A stretch of DNA of 64,000 nt from Verrucomicrobiaceae bacterium (GCA_016795485.1 JAEUHM010000044.1:124001-188000); one strand, 5' to 3'; positions 27,194 through 36,737 are shown, counted from the first letter of the stretch. A program made the numbers and translations. Notes: a model not told the origin generated them from the letters alone.

Positions 27194-28426
27194 CTACTTC
27201 GAGACATGCGGGAGCAGCGTCTCCGCAAACGCCTTGCCCATGAGCGCGAAGGTCTTCGCGCAGCCGAGGTAGTGGTAGCCGGCGTTGGAGGCACCGCGTT
27301 TCCACAGCGTCTCCTCGGCGGGCGAGATGAGCTTGGCTTCGTAGTCTTTGAGGTAGTCGCGCTTTTGCTGCTCGGTCATGTGGCCGTCGGCGTTGGCGTG
27401 GTCTTTGTGCTTCGAGTTCAAAAAGGAGCCCATCTGGCGGACTTGGGCGCGCTTGTCGTCGATGACGGCGAGTTCCTCAGACCAAAAGGGCGCGGTAGGC
27501 GCGGCGAAGACGTTGCCTTTGAACTCGGGCATCAGAGAAGGCGCGGTCATCGCCTCGCGGAAGGCGAGCGTGTCTTTTGGCGCGTTCAAACCGCCCACGC
27601 CCATCACGCCGATGACGAAGGGCATCTTCGGTGCGTTCAAGTCCTTGCGCACATCGCGGATGAAGTGCGCGAGGAGGTCGCTGTAGAGCGCGAAGCGGCC
27701 TGGCTTGCCGCGATCGGGATACATGTGGCCGTCCACCATGTCGTTGAAGCCCTGCAGCCACACAAAGCCCGCGATCTCGTAGCCGTCTTTGGCATCGTAG
27801 GCCGGACAAACGCGTTTCGGATCGGCGAGCACATGTTTCACATGCTCGACCATGTAGCGATAGAAGCGGCCCGTTTCGGTCTTCTTCTCCGCGAGCCATT
27901 GGTTCATGTCCTTCGGCACGCCATGGCCCGGAGGCCCGTAGTAGAGCTTCTTTTGGTAGTCATTGAGTTCATACGGCCCCGCGCTCGGCGGACGAAACTC
28001 GGTGTTCAGGCTCCGGCCGCCCCAGGCCGTCTTGATGATCAAAACAGGCTCTTGGAGCGCCGCGTCCATCGTAAGGCCAAAAGTGAACTCCGGGCCGATC
28101 TTGCCATTCGACCTCGTCGCGTCATCGCGAGCCCCAAAACCCGCCGTGAGCTTCCCCGTGCCCTCACCATTCGCGCTGCCATCGTATTTGCCGGTGAGGT
28201 AAGAGATCCACGTGTGATCGCAAACACGCGGCTGGCCGTCATCGCCGCGCATCATCTTCAAAAGTGGCGCGGTGGCGGGATCATCGCCGATGTAGTCAAA
28301 GGTCTCGATCTTCGCATGCCCCTCCATGTTCGACTGCCCCGCGAGGATGAAGACCTTCAGCGGAGCCGCATGAGATGGGCCGCCAAAGAACGCAGAGATC
28401 GCAAAGAGAGTGAGGATGGGCTTCAT
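27194..28426 (-). CDS. Secreted carbohydrate (sialate-type) O-acetylesterase, copy 1
   Basis: The protein has 410 residues with a signal peptide (about 1-20) and nucleophile Ser32 in FILAGQSNMEG. IKTAWGGRSLNTEFRPP and FVWLQGFNDMVDGHMYP match the paralogue downstream. It lacks the long Lys/Ala insert of copy 2 and has a shorter charged segment. The substrate is probably acetylated sugar; the sialic-acid specificity in the family name is not implied by sequence. A CAAGAC-containing site lies 32-37 bp before the start, and 186 bp separate it from the triad genes upstream. Confidence 0.85.
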   Translation of the reverse strand: MKPILTLFAISAFFGGPSHAAPLKVFILAGQSNMEGHAKIETFDYIGDDPATAPLLKMMRGDDGQPRVCDHTWISYLTGKYDGSANGEGTGKLTAGFGARDDATRSNGKIGPEFTFGLTMDAALQEPVLIIKTAWGGRSLNTEFRPPSAGPYELNDYQKKLYYGPPGHGVPKDMNQWLAEKKTETGRFYRYMVEHVKHVLADPKRVCPAYDAKDGYEIAGFVWLQGFNDMVDGHMYPDRGKPGRFALYSDLLAHFIRDVRKDLNAPKMPFVIGVMGVGGLNAPKDTLAFREAMTAPSLMPEFKGNVFAAPTAPFWSEELAVIDDKRAQVRQMGSFLNSKHKDHANADGHMTEQQKRDYLKDYEAKLISPAEETLWKRGASNAGYHYLGCAKTFALMGKAFAETLLPHVSK

Positions 28427-28612
28427 GGAAGGAGGCTACAACGTCTCCTGCCGCCGCGTCTTGGCACGAATGGTGCCGCGAGATGATCAAACGGGCATAA
28501 AAAGAGGAAGTCGAAGCGGGGCGGGACTTGGGCGAAACTATCGTGATTCAAGTCTGGACATTGAACCGCTCAACTTCTGTGTGATGGCGTTCGTGCTGGA
28601 TTAAATTATGAA

Positions 28613-30952
28613 TCACGAAAACACATGCTTGAAGAAACCAAGGTGGGAGATTGCAGCATAGCGAGCGACTTCTCGCTTGGCGGCTTCGACATTTTCCCGT
28701 GCCTTGGACGCATGCCGACTCAATTCGAGGGACTCTGCCTGCATCTTCATGCGTTCCGCTTTAATGAGGTGCCGCGCTGGGTTCACGACACTTTGCAAAG
28801 ACCACAGTTCGCGTGAGAGCGGCTCAGACTCGATGGCTTCCTCCGTCGCCAGCTTGGCTTTGAAGGCTACATGTTCACCTGAAAGGGATTCAATTGTCAC
28901 TTTTGCTCTCTGTTTTGCTTCGTTCTCGGCTCGCATTGCTTCGGCTACTATCCTGTCATGCTCGGCCTTCGCATTGAGTTTGGCATTGTCTGCTTTTGCA
29001 CGCGCCTGATCACGAATGGACTCAAGTCGCTGACGTTCGTTCCGAGTCTCAGCATCAATCGCTCGGTTAATCGCGTCACGTTCAGCGGCGGGAATTCGGC
29101 GACGGATCTCTTCGATCTTATGTTTTCGCCATGCATCCAGGCGCTCTCCTTTCACCGGCCCAATCCCGTAAATCTTGTGTAGTCTTCCATCTTTGTGCCT
29201 CAAATACCCGCCATATGCATGCCCCAAAAAGTTCGCCAGCGTGCCAAATGGCTGCATCATCGTGATCTTGCCCATTTCCGCCTGAATGAAAGCATCAAAC
29301 TTGGCGGCAAACTTAGCCTCGCGATCTCGCTCGGCTTGGCTCGTCAACAAATTGGCTTGAGTTGTAAAACGCGCCTCTGCTGAGGAGCGATCCTGTTCGA
29401 TTTGGCGGAGCTGTGAATCGTAGTTTGTCTTTGCGGAGGTTTTTTTCGCGCTTGCTTGCGAAATAGCGTCCCGTTCGGCCTTTTCAGCACGGCTGCGTTT
29501 CTCAGACTGGTCATATGCAAATGACTGGAGCCGTTCTGTCGTTCGCTTCTTGATGGCATCAATGGCAGCCTCAAGCTTCTTCATCTTGGCTTCTGAGTCC
29601 GCGATCTTCCGCTCGTGGTCAGCGATAGTCTTCAAATGCGGTGCCTGCCTTATTCGCAGTGAAGCAGCAGCCTTTTGCTCGTCGGCCAACGCTTCGGAAA
29701 GTCTTTTCATCGCATTTGCTTTCGCTGAGACTTCGGGGCGCATTAAAAACGCAATGTGGAGGACTACGCCGTAAATCGAGAGAGACGCAAACACCCATGT
29801 GAACGCCATCGGCGCTGCCACACCACCTCCGAATCCGAGAAGCCCCGCAACCAAAACCACTCCCATTGTTATGGCCGAATAGAGGGTGAGAATGGGTGTG
29901 CCTCCTTTGAATGCGACGGATTGCAACGGAACCGTGGTTGATGAAGCGATCCAATCGGGGAGCGGCTTGGGCTCATCAAGCCCTTGGGTTCCGAACTGGT
30001 CGGTGGCCGTCACTTCGGGCTGCCACCACGGCGTCGTGTCGGCGCTAGCTCCGTCTGTCACCACCTCCACCAGATGAGGCACTTGCTCCAGGCTGGTTGC
30101 TGCTGCCGCTTTGACAATCGCTTCAACAGCCGAACTCATCTTGGGGTCGCGAAACGATAGCAACTCGCGAATCAGCGGGGAATCGTCGGGGCGCATGAAA
30201 TCTTCTCGACAGAAAAGCAGGCGCTCGTCGTCTCTGACCCACCGCTTCCAGAGCGTAGGATCAATCGTGAGAGCGTGAAGGCTCGTCCAGATCACCAGTG
30301 TTGAAAAATGATCCATTGACGATTGCAGCGTGCCGCCATGTCGCCGTGGATGCTGGTAGTCTGGCAGGCCGTCTTCCTCTGATTTCAGTCCGGCTGTTTT
30401 CGGGACGCACATTCCGTCGTAATCGATCAGAAGGAGCTTCCCGTCACTGATGATCAAATTCGCGTGCTGGAGGTCTCCGTGCGCGATGGAGTGCCTCCTC
30501 AAATCTGATGTCATCCGATAGAATTGATCACAGATTGAGTCGATGGGCTGCTTCGCGCTGACTGCATCATTGATGTGTGAGAGGAGCGTTTTGGCGTTCT
30601 CGATCCACTCCATCTTCACAATCGGATAGGTCTTGCCCTTCACTCGAATTCCTTCCTTGATGAAAGTGAAATCGATTGTCCACGCCAGTTTTTGCGCGGC
30701 CAAATGTTCGTGGATTAACTGGTAGCGCGTCTGCTGGTCAGTCTTCTCACGGGTGAAGCACTTGACGGCCAGTCGCCTTGTTCCAGTGCGGAAACGATAC
30801 ACGATGGCAAAATTTCCGCTGGCAACTGGACCTCCTGGAACGCCCATGAATAGCGGCCCATCATTGGTGGCACCTCTCAACTCCGGGTCAATGAATGCAG
30901 ATCGCGAGTTCTGAATTGCTTCATCGTATTCCGCTGACTGTGGGAGTGACAT
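28613..30952 (-). CDS. Membrane protein kinase of a TerY-P-type triad, with coiled coil and HhH segment
   Basis: The protein has 779 residues. The kinase-like domain (about 40-300) has Lys64 in LAVKCF, HGDLQHANLI with catalytic Asp160 and Asn165, and IDYDG (176-180) in place of DFG. Two transmembrane helices (353-373, 380-403) follow. A long Lys/Glu/Ala coiled coil (about 405-760) is interrupted at 592-609 by KIYGIGPVKGERLDAW, a helix-hairpin-helix pattern. It is third in a three-gene unit, 15 bp after the PP2C gene. The combination of vWA, PP2C and kinase matches the TerY-phosphorylation triad of stress/defence loci. The HhH suggests the tail touches nucleic acid or a nucleic-acid complex. 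Base composition is lower in GC than the neighbours. Confidence 0.8.
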   Translation of the reverse strand: MSLPQSAEYDEAIQNSRSAFIDPELRGATNDGPLFMGVPGGPVASGNFAIVYRFRTGTRRLAVKCFTREKTDQQTRYQLIHEHLAAQKLAWTIDFTFIKEGIRVKGKTYPIVKMEWIENAKTLLSHINDAVSAKQPIDSICDQFYRMTSDLRRHSIAHGDLQHANLIISDGKLLLIDYDGMCVPKTAGLKSEEDGLPDYQHPRRHGGTLQSSMDHFSTLVIWTSLHALTIDPTLWKRWVRDDERLLFCREDFMRPDDSPLIRELLSFRDPKMSSAVEAIVKAAAATSLEQVPHLVEVVTDGASADTTPWWQPEVTATDQFGTQGLDEPKPLPDWIASSTTVPLQSVAFKGGTPILTLYSAITMGVVLVAGLLGFGGGVAAPMAFTWVFASLSIYGVVLHIAFLMRPEVSAKANAMKRLSEALADEQKAAASLRIRQAPHLKTIADHERKIADSEAKMKKLEAAIDAIKKRTTERLQSFAYDQSEKRSRAEKAERDAISQASAKKTSAKTNYDSQLRQIEQDRSSAEARFTTQANLLTSQAERDREAKFAAKFDAFIQAEMGKITMMQPFGTLANFLGHAYGGYLRHKDGRLHKIYGIGPVKGERLDAWRKHKIEEIRRRIPAAERDAINRAIDAETRNERQRLESIRDQARAKADNAKLNAKAEHDRIVAEAMRAENEAKQRAKVTIESLSGEHVAFKAKLATEEAIESEPLSRELWSLQSVVNPARHLIKAERMKMQAESLELSRHASKARENVEAAKREVARYAAISHLGFFKHVFS

Positions 30953-30967
30953 GGCGAAATCCCCACT

Positions 30968-31798
30968 TCATTGGGTGTTTGGAATGAATGTCACGTGAAC
31001 CAGTGTGGTGTCGTCGTTCCGAATCTCTCCTGATTCGCGAAGCGACTCCACGAATGCCGAGAACTCATCAGGGGCAGCTATTGCGTCGAAGCTCGCCAGT
31101 TTGGTCCAAGGTGAAGCCTGATTTTCATGCTGCTTTAGTATCCAGCAAGCAAGGGCATCGGTGGCAAAGTAAAAATGATCCTCACGTTCCCAGTGGTTGC
31201 GGCAGGTCTTGATATGCTTGGCGAGATCAACGTTGCAGGCAGCCTCTGAACTGACGAGATAGGGGCTGTTATTGAACTCACTTGAGTTAGAAAGTGGCCA
31301 TGCCTCAATCAATTCATCTTGGCGCAGATGGAACACACATGAATCGCCAATAGCAGCTCCAATCCATTCGCCGTTGTCGCTGAACCATACCACACAAGCC
31401 GTGGCAAACGCACCTCTGGCAACAGCCTCATCTTCCAGCCATGCCGGAAGCGCGGTTAGAGGCTTGGTGCCGTTCACACTGCGAAGCCGTTTGAATCGCT
31501 CCCAAGTCTGCACGGCTTCGTTAAGCTGCGGCGTCACATCATCAGATGTGTGGATATCCACAGCCGTTTTGCTGAGCGATTTGAGCGTAATGTTGGCCCA
31601 CTCGCCCGCGAGCACGCCTTCTGTTGCACCATCTGCAACTCCCACGAACACACGTCCCTGCTTCGATGCTACTTCGGCCCGGCCTGCACACGGCTCGTCA
31701 TTTTTGGCACGAACTAGCCGAGGCCAGACCGCATCCTGATTTTCGGACGCCTTGGCATCGCGTTTGGGCACTGAGAACGCAGATACCAAAAAGGGCAT
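30968..31798 (-). CDS. PP2C-family protein Ser/Thr phosphatase of the triad
   Basis: The protein has 276 residues and is cytoplasmic. Metal-binding positions of the PPM/PP2C fold are visible: SENQDAV with Asp22, GVADGATEG with Asp56-Gly57, GAAIGDSCVF mid-chain, FYFATDALA, and the C-terminal RNDDTTLVHV. It should remove phosphate from substrates of the adjacent kinase, possibly including the vWA protein. It is second in the unit, 12 bp after the vWA gene and 15 bp before the kinase gene. Confidence 0.85.
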   Translation of the reverse strand: MPFLVSAFSVPKRDAKASENQDAVWPRLVRAKNDEPCAGRAEVASKQGRVFVGVADGATEGVLAGEWANITLKSLSKTAVDIHTSDDVTPQLNEAVQTWERFKRLRSVNGTKPLTALPAWLEDEAVARGAFATACVVWFSDNGEWIGAAIGDSCVFHLRQDELIEAWPLSNSSEFNNSPYLVSSEAACNVDLAKHIKTCRNHWEREDHFYFATDALACWILKQHENQASPWTKLASFDAIAAPDEFSAFVESLRESGEIRNDDTTLVHVTFIPNTQ

Positions 31799-31810
31799 GA
31801 GTGGATCGAG

Positions 31811-32680
31811 TTACCGCAAATTTGAAGCGCGTGTTCCGATGTCGAGAGCCTGCACCACGATGGTCAAATCGCCGTTCAGGGTGAATGCCTTTGCTCCTGG
31901 AGCGAGGCCAAGGCCATGTTCGTCATTGGCGACACGGTGCATCGTGTCGGTCAGTGGGCTGGCACCCGCAAAAAGCATCTTCGAATATTCGTCAGGTAGA
32001 TTTGAATCATCAGACGGGAATGCGATGGGCTTCACATTCGCTTTGCTGGATACATGAACATTGAAAAGGAGCGTCGCGCCGTCTTCAGATGTGATGGAAG
32101 TAAGTCCAGCCATCATTTCCCCAACCATTCTGTTCGCTTCTGTAGGATCTGCTGAGTCAGTGGATTCTCCGTCAGTGATGTGAATGACGGTTGGAGGGAA
32201 GGAGGATGGATGCAGATTCACCCATGTTTCGATCCATTTTCGTGCCAAGCCAAGCGCCTGACACATCGGCGTTCCGCCGTTCGCTTTGGGCTCAAACCAC
32301 ACGGGAAACTTCACCTTCTGATCAATCAACCCACCTGCACCGTCGTCAATTTTCTTGGTTCGCTCCTCGACTTTGGCAGGCGAGTTGGCCAATGCACTCA
32401 ATGGGACAAGCTCCTGTCCAGCAAGGCTGCCGCCATACGCCGAACCGACCGTTGCTCCATAGCCGATTACGCCAACATAAAAGTAGTCACGAACACCATC
32501 CGGTCTTGCGCATCGAAGGCTCAGGTTTCGGAGAAGGTTGTTCACGCTGTCTGCTACGGCATCGCACTTTTTCTTCGGCGGGTCTGAGCCCGGCATTGCG
32601 TCTGCCATCGAGCCCGACTGGTCTATGACGAAGATGAAAGCGGTTGGGCTCGAACGGTTGATCTCGGCTGTGTAGGGCAT
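31811..32680 (-). CDS. von Willebrand factor A protein, TerY-like
   Basis: The protein has 289 residues with no signal peptide. A complete MIDAS metal site is present: FVIDQSGSM (Asp20, Ser22, Ser24), NGGTPMCQAL for the Thr, and HITDGESTD for the Asp. The order and length match TerY-type cytoplasmic vWA proteins, which in TerY-P triads form a metal-dependent protein-interaction module regulated by the paired kinase and phosphatase. It is first in the unit; an 89-bp gap separates it from the sialidase-like gene upstream. Confidence 0.82.
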   Translation of the reverse strand: MPYTAEINRSSPTAFIFVIDQSGSMADAMPGSDPPKKKCDAVADSVNNLLRNLSLRCARPDGVRDYFYVGVIGYGATVGSAYGGSLAGQELVPLSALANSPAKVEERTKKIDDGAGGLIDQKVKFPVWFEPKANGGTPMCQALGLARKWIETWVNLHPSSFPPTVIHITDGESTDSADPTEANRMVGEMMAGLTSITSEDGATLLFNVHVSSKANVKPIAFPSDDSNLPDEYSKMLFAGASPLTDTMHRVANDEHGLGLAPGAKAFTLNGDLTIVVQALDIGTRASNLR

Positions 32681-32769
32681 GGGATGAGACTATGGTTTGA
32701 ATGTTAGTCGAAACTGGTTTCTCGAGCACCGGAGTCAAGACCGAAGTCTTCTCCTTTCGCCTCATCTCG

Positions 32770-34323
32770 TTAGTTTGCCGGCGCTGGCACCGCTGAGACG
32801 AACACGCCCGTGTCGGGCGCTTTGCCGGAGTAGAAGGAAACGTAGTGCGTGTCGCCAATCACTGTGGCGTTGGCATTGCCGGCATCGTAGGTGACGCGGC
32901 TGCCCGTCGTGATGGGCTCGGAAACGGGCCAGCGATCGGGATGGTCAAAGACACGAGCGGGATCGACGACGCGACGACGCAACACGCCCCCACCACGATG
33001 GTAGTAGTAATTGCTCACGAGGCCGGTCTTCGGATCGAGGATCAGGCTCGGTGTGGAGGCGGCGATGTCGCCGATGTTGGTAGGCGAGCGCTTCCAGGTC
33101 TTGCCGAAGTCGGTCGAAGTGAGTTGGAACTGAGTGGGGCCGACCTCGGTGCGGCCGATGGCGAGGATTTTGCCATCGCCGAGGTAAACGGCGGCAGGCT
33201 CGGTGGGCCAGTCGGCCTTCGTGAGGCCGGTTTCGATGGGCGTTTGCACCCAGGTGGCTCCGTTGTCGCTGCTGGTGAGCTTGCCCCAGGCATTCGTGGG
33301 CTTGTCGCCATAGTCGCCAGCGAACCAGAGCGCCATCAATCCGACCTCCGGCACGGCAAAGACATCCGTGATCTGCATCGGCCGCACCTCGAGCTTCGGT
33401 GTGGTGACGAGCGTGAACTTCACGCCGTCGGTGCTGCGATAGAGATCGTGATGCCACTCGCCTTTGCCGATACGGCGCACCCAGAGCAGCATCGCGCCAT
33501 CGGCATCGAGACCTTTGCCCACCTCGACCTCGCCATAGCCGGGCGTGTCGGCCACCACGGTCTCTGCGGACCATGTCTGGCCTCCGTCGGTGGACGTGCG
33601 GGCATAAACGGCACGCGCATCATCGCCGATCGTGTGTCCGCCACCGCGACTATACACGCAGACAAGCTTGTCACCGAGCGCCTGGAGCATCGGCCACGAG
33701 TTGTAGCCCTTCGCCTCCTGCACCACTCGCGCAGGCTGGAGTGCGGCAAGCGGTGTCACTTTCACCATCGCGAGGCCGGTGGGCCGCGTGAAGGTATCGC
33801 GCGGATCGGTCGGCTCGCGTTGAATGCGCACCCACAGCGGCGCGGCGGGGTCCACGGCATAGTGCGACTCCAGCAAGATGGTGCGCGACACAAACGGCGC
33901 AGCAGGCAAAGCCGTGCGCACCGGCGTGCCGAGCACGTAGCGCTCCGTGACGTCCTCGCCCTCCGTGAGCTGCGAGAGATGCACGCGATACACATCATCC
34001 AACGCCGCGCTCGTCGTCTCCTCATTCGTGATCACCACGATCTCGACCTTCACCGCCGAGCAATCGCCCGGCAGCCCCGTCACCACACCCGCCACCGACT
34101 GCCCCGCCGTGCCACCCGACAACGACCACACCGGAATGTGCGTCGAGCCCTTCGACATCACCACCAACGAAGGCTGTCCCGTCGCAATCGACATCTGATT
34201 CGCATTCAATCCGATCGGCGACCAGCGACTCGCGGCTGTTGAAGGAGATTCAGCCCGCGCGACCGTGTCGAAAACGGTCACGATGAGGGCCAAGGATGCG
34301 AAACGGGCGAAAGAGAACGGCAT
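32770..34323 (-). CDS. Secreted BNR-repeat (sialidase-like) protein
   Basis: The protein has 517 residues from ATG 34323; the frame extends 105 codons upstream but that part is basic shadow sequence, whereas residue 1 here begins a signal peptide (to about 27). An N-terminal beta domain is followed by a propeller with at least three Asp-box motifs: STDGGQTW, SSDNGATW and STDFGKTW. Asp-box propellers occur in sialidases and other exo-glycosidases. I could not identify the complete Arg triad and Tyr/Glu pair of true sialidases, so activity is uncertain. It is the only glycan gene between the triad and the toxin-antitoxin pair. Confidence 0.75.
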   Translation of the reverse strand: MPFSFARFASLALIVTVFDTVARAESPSTAASRWSPIGLNANQMSIATGQPSLVVMSKGSTHIPVWSLSGGTAGQSVAGVVTGLPGDCSAVKVEIVVITNEETTSAALDDVYRVHLSQLTEGEDVTERYVLGTPVRTALPAAPFVSRTILLESHYAVDPAAPLWVRIQREPTDPRDTFTRPTGLAMVKVTPLAALQPARVVQEAKGYNSWPMLQALGDKLVCVYSRGGGHTIGDDARAVYARTSTDGGQTWSAETVVADTPGYGEVEVGKGLDADGAMLLWVRRIGKGEWHHDLYRSTDGVKFTLVTTPKLEVRPMQITDVFAVPEVGLMALWFAGDYGDKPTNAWGKLTSSDNGATWVQTPIETGLTKADWPTEPAAVYLGDGKILAIGRTEVGPTQFQLTSTDFGKTWKRSPTNIGDIAASTPSLILDPKTGLVSNYYYHRGGGVLRRRVVDPARVFDHPDRWPVSEPITTGSRVTYDAGNANATVIGDTHYVSFYSGKAPDTGVFVSAVPAPAN

Positions 34324-34420
34324 GCACACAGCTTTGGCTCGCGAGGCCAGTCGCGGCAAAGAGTTTGTGACTACGGCCTGCTTGGATCTGTGCTTCACAG
34401 ACTCAAAGCCGCGAAAAACA

Positions 34421-34903
34421 TCACTCGCCCGCCAGATGAATCGCTTTGGCAGCCAACGCTGGTGCAACCCACATGCCTCGTTGCTGGAGCGTTTGGATGG
34501 CTGCCTTAATCGATGAAAGCAGACCCGTTTGTTTGGCTTGAAGCAGGATGCCGAGGGTGCCGGTAACTTGAAGCTGTAGAGTGATCGCGATGCGGCGAGC
34601 CTTGAGGTCATCGAGAATGACCGCGTCGTGAGCCTCATCCAAGGCCGTTTGGATCACGGCTGCCTCGCCCAGGTCGATTTGGGTCGCGAGGAGAGGGTGA
34701 ATGGCGACAGGTTTGCTTCGATGCACGATGCCTCGAAGCGATCGAATCTCCTGCCACGTGGCATCCTTGGCGTGACCAGCGGCCAGTTCCTGACCGACCT
34801 CCCACGGCACGATGACTTCACCGATCAAACCCGGCAGCGCACCCAAGCCTCCAGGCAAGACAGCGTGAAGATGAATGGCCGGGCTAGTGTTGATGACTGT
34901 CAT
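34421..34903 (-). CDS. DUF3368-type PIN-like toxin
   Basis: The protein has 160 residues. MTVINTSPAIHL gives the first strand; the PIN acidic set reads as Glu59? no clear residue there, Glu near LGEAAVIQTA and Asp near AVILDDLKARR, matching the DUF3368 pattern where the first Asp is often replaced by Asn5. It would act as an RNase. The start lies 20 bp inside the preceding UPF0175 gene, the typical antitoxin-toxin overlap. A 97-bp stretch follows before the sialidase-like gene. Confidence 0.82.
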   Translation of the reverse strand: MTVINTSPAIHLHAVLPGGLGALPGLIGEVIVPWEVGQELAAGHAKDATWQEIRSLRGIVHRSKPVAIHPLLATQIDLGEAAVIQTALDEAHDAVILDDLKARRIAITLQLQVTGTLGILLQAKQTGLLSSIKAAIQTLQQRGMWVAPALAAKAIHLAGE

Positions 34904-35162
34904 GCAGAGCGCGGGCGACGTTCAGGTCACTTTCAAGATCCTCTTCGCCAGTCTGCATCGTGGAGACACCCCAACGGCCGAGCTCATAGAGGAAATGGAC
35001 CCGAGGCATGTCTGCGAGCTCGGCTGCCTGGCCGGAACTGAGCCGCCCGGTGTCGAAGAGCTTCACGGCCATCGCCATGCGCGCCTCGCGCTCAAACTCG
35101 CTTTCAGAAACATGCAGCGAGCCGAGGAGCGATTCGGGATATGGGATGCTCAAGGTCTTCAT
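34884..35162 (-). CDS. UPF0175-family antitoxin
   Basis: The protein has 92 residues. LSIPYPESLL, EREARMAMAVKLFDTGRLSSG and QAAELADMPRVHFLYELG are characteristic of UPF0175. The helix-turn-helix-like centre probably binds the operon promoter and the C-terminus neutralises the DUF3368 partner. Overlap of 20 bp with the toxin gene indicates coupled synthesis. The module sits in a 50-bp/97-bp bracket inside the sulfatase/sialidase run, suggesting insertion as a cassette. Confidence 0.82.
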   Translation of the reverse strand: MKTLSIPYPESLLGSLHVSESEFEREARMAMAVKLFDTGRLSSGQAAELADMPRVHFLYELGRWGVSTMQTGEEDLESDLNVARALHDSHQH

Positions 35163-35212
35163 AAGCTCAGTTTATGGCACGAGAGCCGTGGAGGCAAGGT
35201 TTGGCTTCGCGC

Positions 35213-36730
35213 TCACGGCCTGCTTCGCCCTGTCTTTTTCGACTCCTCGAGTAGCGCTTGGAGCTCCTTCACGATCCCGGGCTTCTTTGAGTAAAGATTC
35301 GTCGTCTCGCCGGGATCGGTGGCGAGGTCGTAGAGCTGGCCGGGGGCTTCGGGATCGGTGTCGGGCAGGGCGTAGGGCTTCAGCTCGCCCTTGTCGTAGT
35401 TGTTTCCGCCGGAGCCGCGATGAGCGATGTATTTCCAGTTCCCGCGACGAATCGAAAGCGTGCGCTCGCCGGCGAATGCCTGCATGAGCAGATAAGGCCG
35501 AATGGGCTCGCTGGCTTTGCCTTCGAGAGCGGGGAGCAGATTGAAGCTGTCCTCGGCGGCATTGCGCGGGAGTTCGCTGCCGGTGATGGCGGCGATGGTG
35601 GCCATGACATCGGTGAGGCAGGCGATTTGATCGCTGGTGGTGCCTGCTTTCACGCGAGCGGGCCAGCGCACGATGAATGGCACGCGATGACCGCCTTCCC
35701 AGGCATCGCGCTTCACGCCGCGCCAGGGCTTCGCGCCGTCGTGCGCGTGATCGGCACGCATGTGGACGACGGAGGTGGTTTCGGGGCCATTGTCGCTGCT
35801 GAGGATGACGATCGTGTTCTCGGCGAGGCCATGCTGGTCGAGCTCCTTCATCAATTCGCCGACCACATGATCGAATTCGGCGATGAAGTCGCCATGCCGC
35901 CCGGCCTGCGTTTTGCCACGAAAATCTTTCCCAGCGAAGGAAGGCAGATGCACGGCATGGGTGGCGTGGTAGAGGAAAAAAGGCTTCTGCGGCGTGCTGC
36001 GCACATGCTGCGCGATGAACTCGCGGCTCTTTTGCAAAAAGACCATGTCCACCTCCTGCAAATCGAAATCCGGCGCGATGAAGCCGCTGCGGCAATCATT
36101 CGCATACGGATGCTTCGGCAAGGTTGCGCGTTGCAAGGGTCCCGTCGGCGGCACGGGAATGCGGTCGTCATTGATGAACGCATAAAGCCAGTCCGTGGCC
36201 GGGCAGCAGGCGGTGCCAAAGAAGCGCTCAAAGCCATGATCCAGCGGCCCGCCCTCGATGCGGCGCGAGTAATCCACCCGCTGCACGTCCTCCAATCGTC
36301 CGCTGTGGATCGGCTTGCCCGCCTTGTCGCGGAAGGTGAGGCCGATGTGCCACTTGCCGACCGCCGCCGTGGCATAGTCCTGTTGCTTCAGCATCGCGGG
36401 TAAGGTGAGCCGACCCAACGCAATCAACGATGGGCCACCGACGCCCTGAAACACCGTCCCGCCACGCGGCACGCGAAACGCCATCTGCCCGGTCATCAAC
36501 GCATAACGCGACGGCGTGCACACCGTGCAGGGACTGTGCGCATCCGTGAAGCGCATGCCGCCGCTGGCGAGCCGATCGATGTTGGGCGTGGGCACCTTCG
36601 AATCGGCATTGTAGCAACGCACATCGCCGTAACCGAGGTCGTCGGCGAGGATGAGGAGCACGTTTGGCTGTGCCGAGAATGTCGAAAGACAAATGGCGAA
36701 GGACAAAAGGAAAAGAAGCCAGGTTTTCAT
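35213..36730 (-). CDS. Secreted type I sulfatase (arylsulfatase-like)
   Basis: The protein has 505 residues from ATG 36730; the upstream 25 codons of the open frame look like shadow, and a signal peptide (about 1-19) begins here. NVLLILADDLGYGDV supplies the calcium-binding Asp pair. CTPSRYALMTG is the Cys-type C-x-P-x-R signature that must be converted to formylglycine. GKWHIG and ILSSDNGPETT give further metal and sulfate-binding residues. The C-terminal subdomain is short. It is last in a two-sulfatase unit, 7 bp behind the next sulfatase. Confidence 0.9.
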   Translation of the reverse strand: MKTWLLFLLSFAICLSTFSAQPNVLLILADDLGYGDVRCYNADSKVPTPNIDRLASGGMRFTDAHSPCTVCTPSRYALMTGQMAFRVPRGGTVFQGVGGPSLIALGRLTLPAMLKQQDYATAAVGKWHIGLTFRDKAGKPIHSGRLEDVQRVDYSRRIEGGPLDHGFERFFGTACCPATDWLYAFINDDRIPVPPTGPLQRATLPKHPYANDCRSGFIAPDFDLQEVDMVFLQKSREFIAQHVRSTPQKPFFLYHATHAVHLPSFAGKDFRGKTQAGRHGDFIAEFDHVVGELMKELDQHGLAENTIVILSSDNGPETTSVVHMRADHAHDGAKPWRGVKRDAWEGGHRVPFIVRWPARVKAGTTSDQIACLTDVMATIAAITGSELPRNAAEDSFNLLPALEGKASEPIRPYLLMQAFAGERTLSIRRGNWKYIAHRGSGGNNYDKGELKPYALPDTDPEAPGQLYDLATDPGETTNLYSKKPGIVKELQALLEESKKTGRSRP

Positions 36731-36737
36731 GAGCGGA

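Noticed and set aside
34324..34638. 105-codon extension of the BNR protein
   Set aside because: It overlaps the DUF3368 toxin gene and would hide the signal peptide that begins at ATG 34323.
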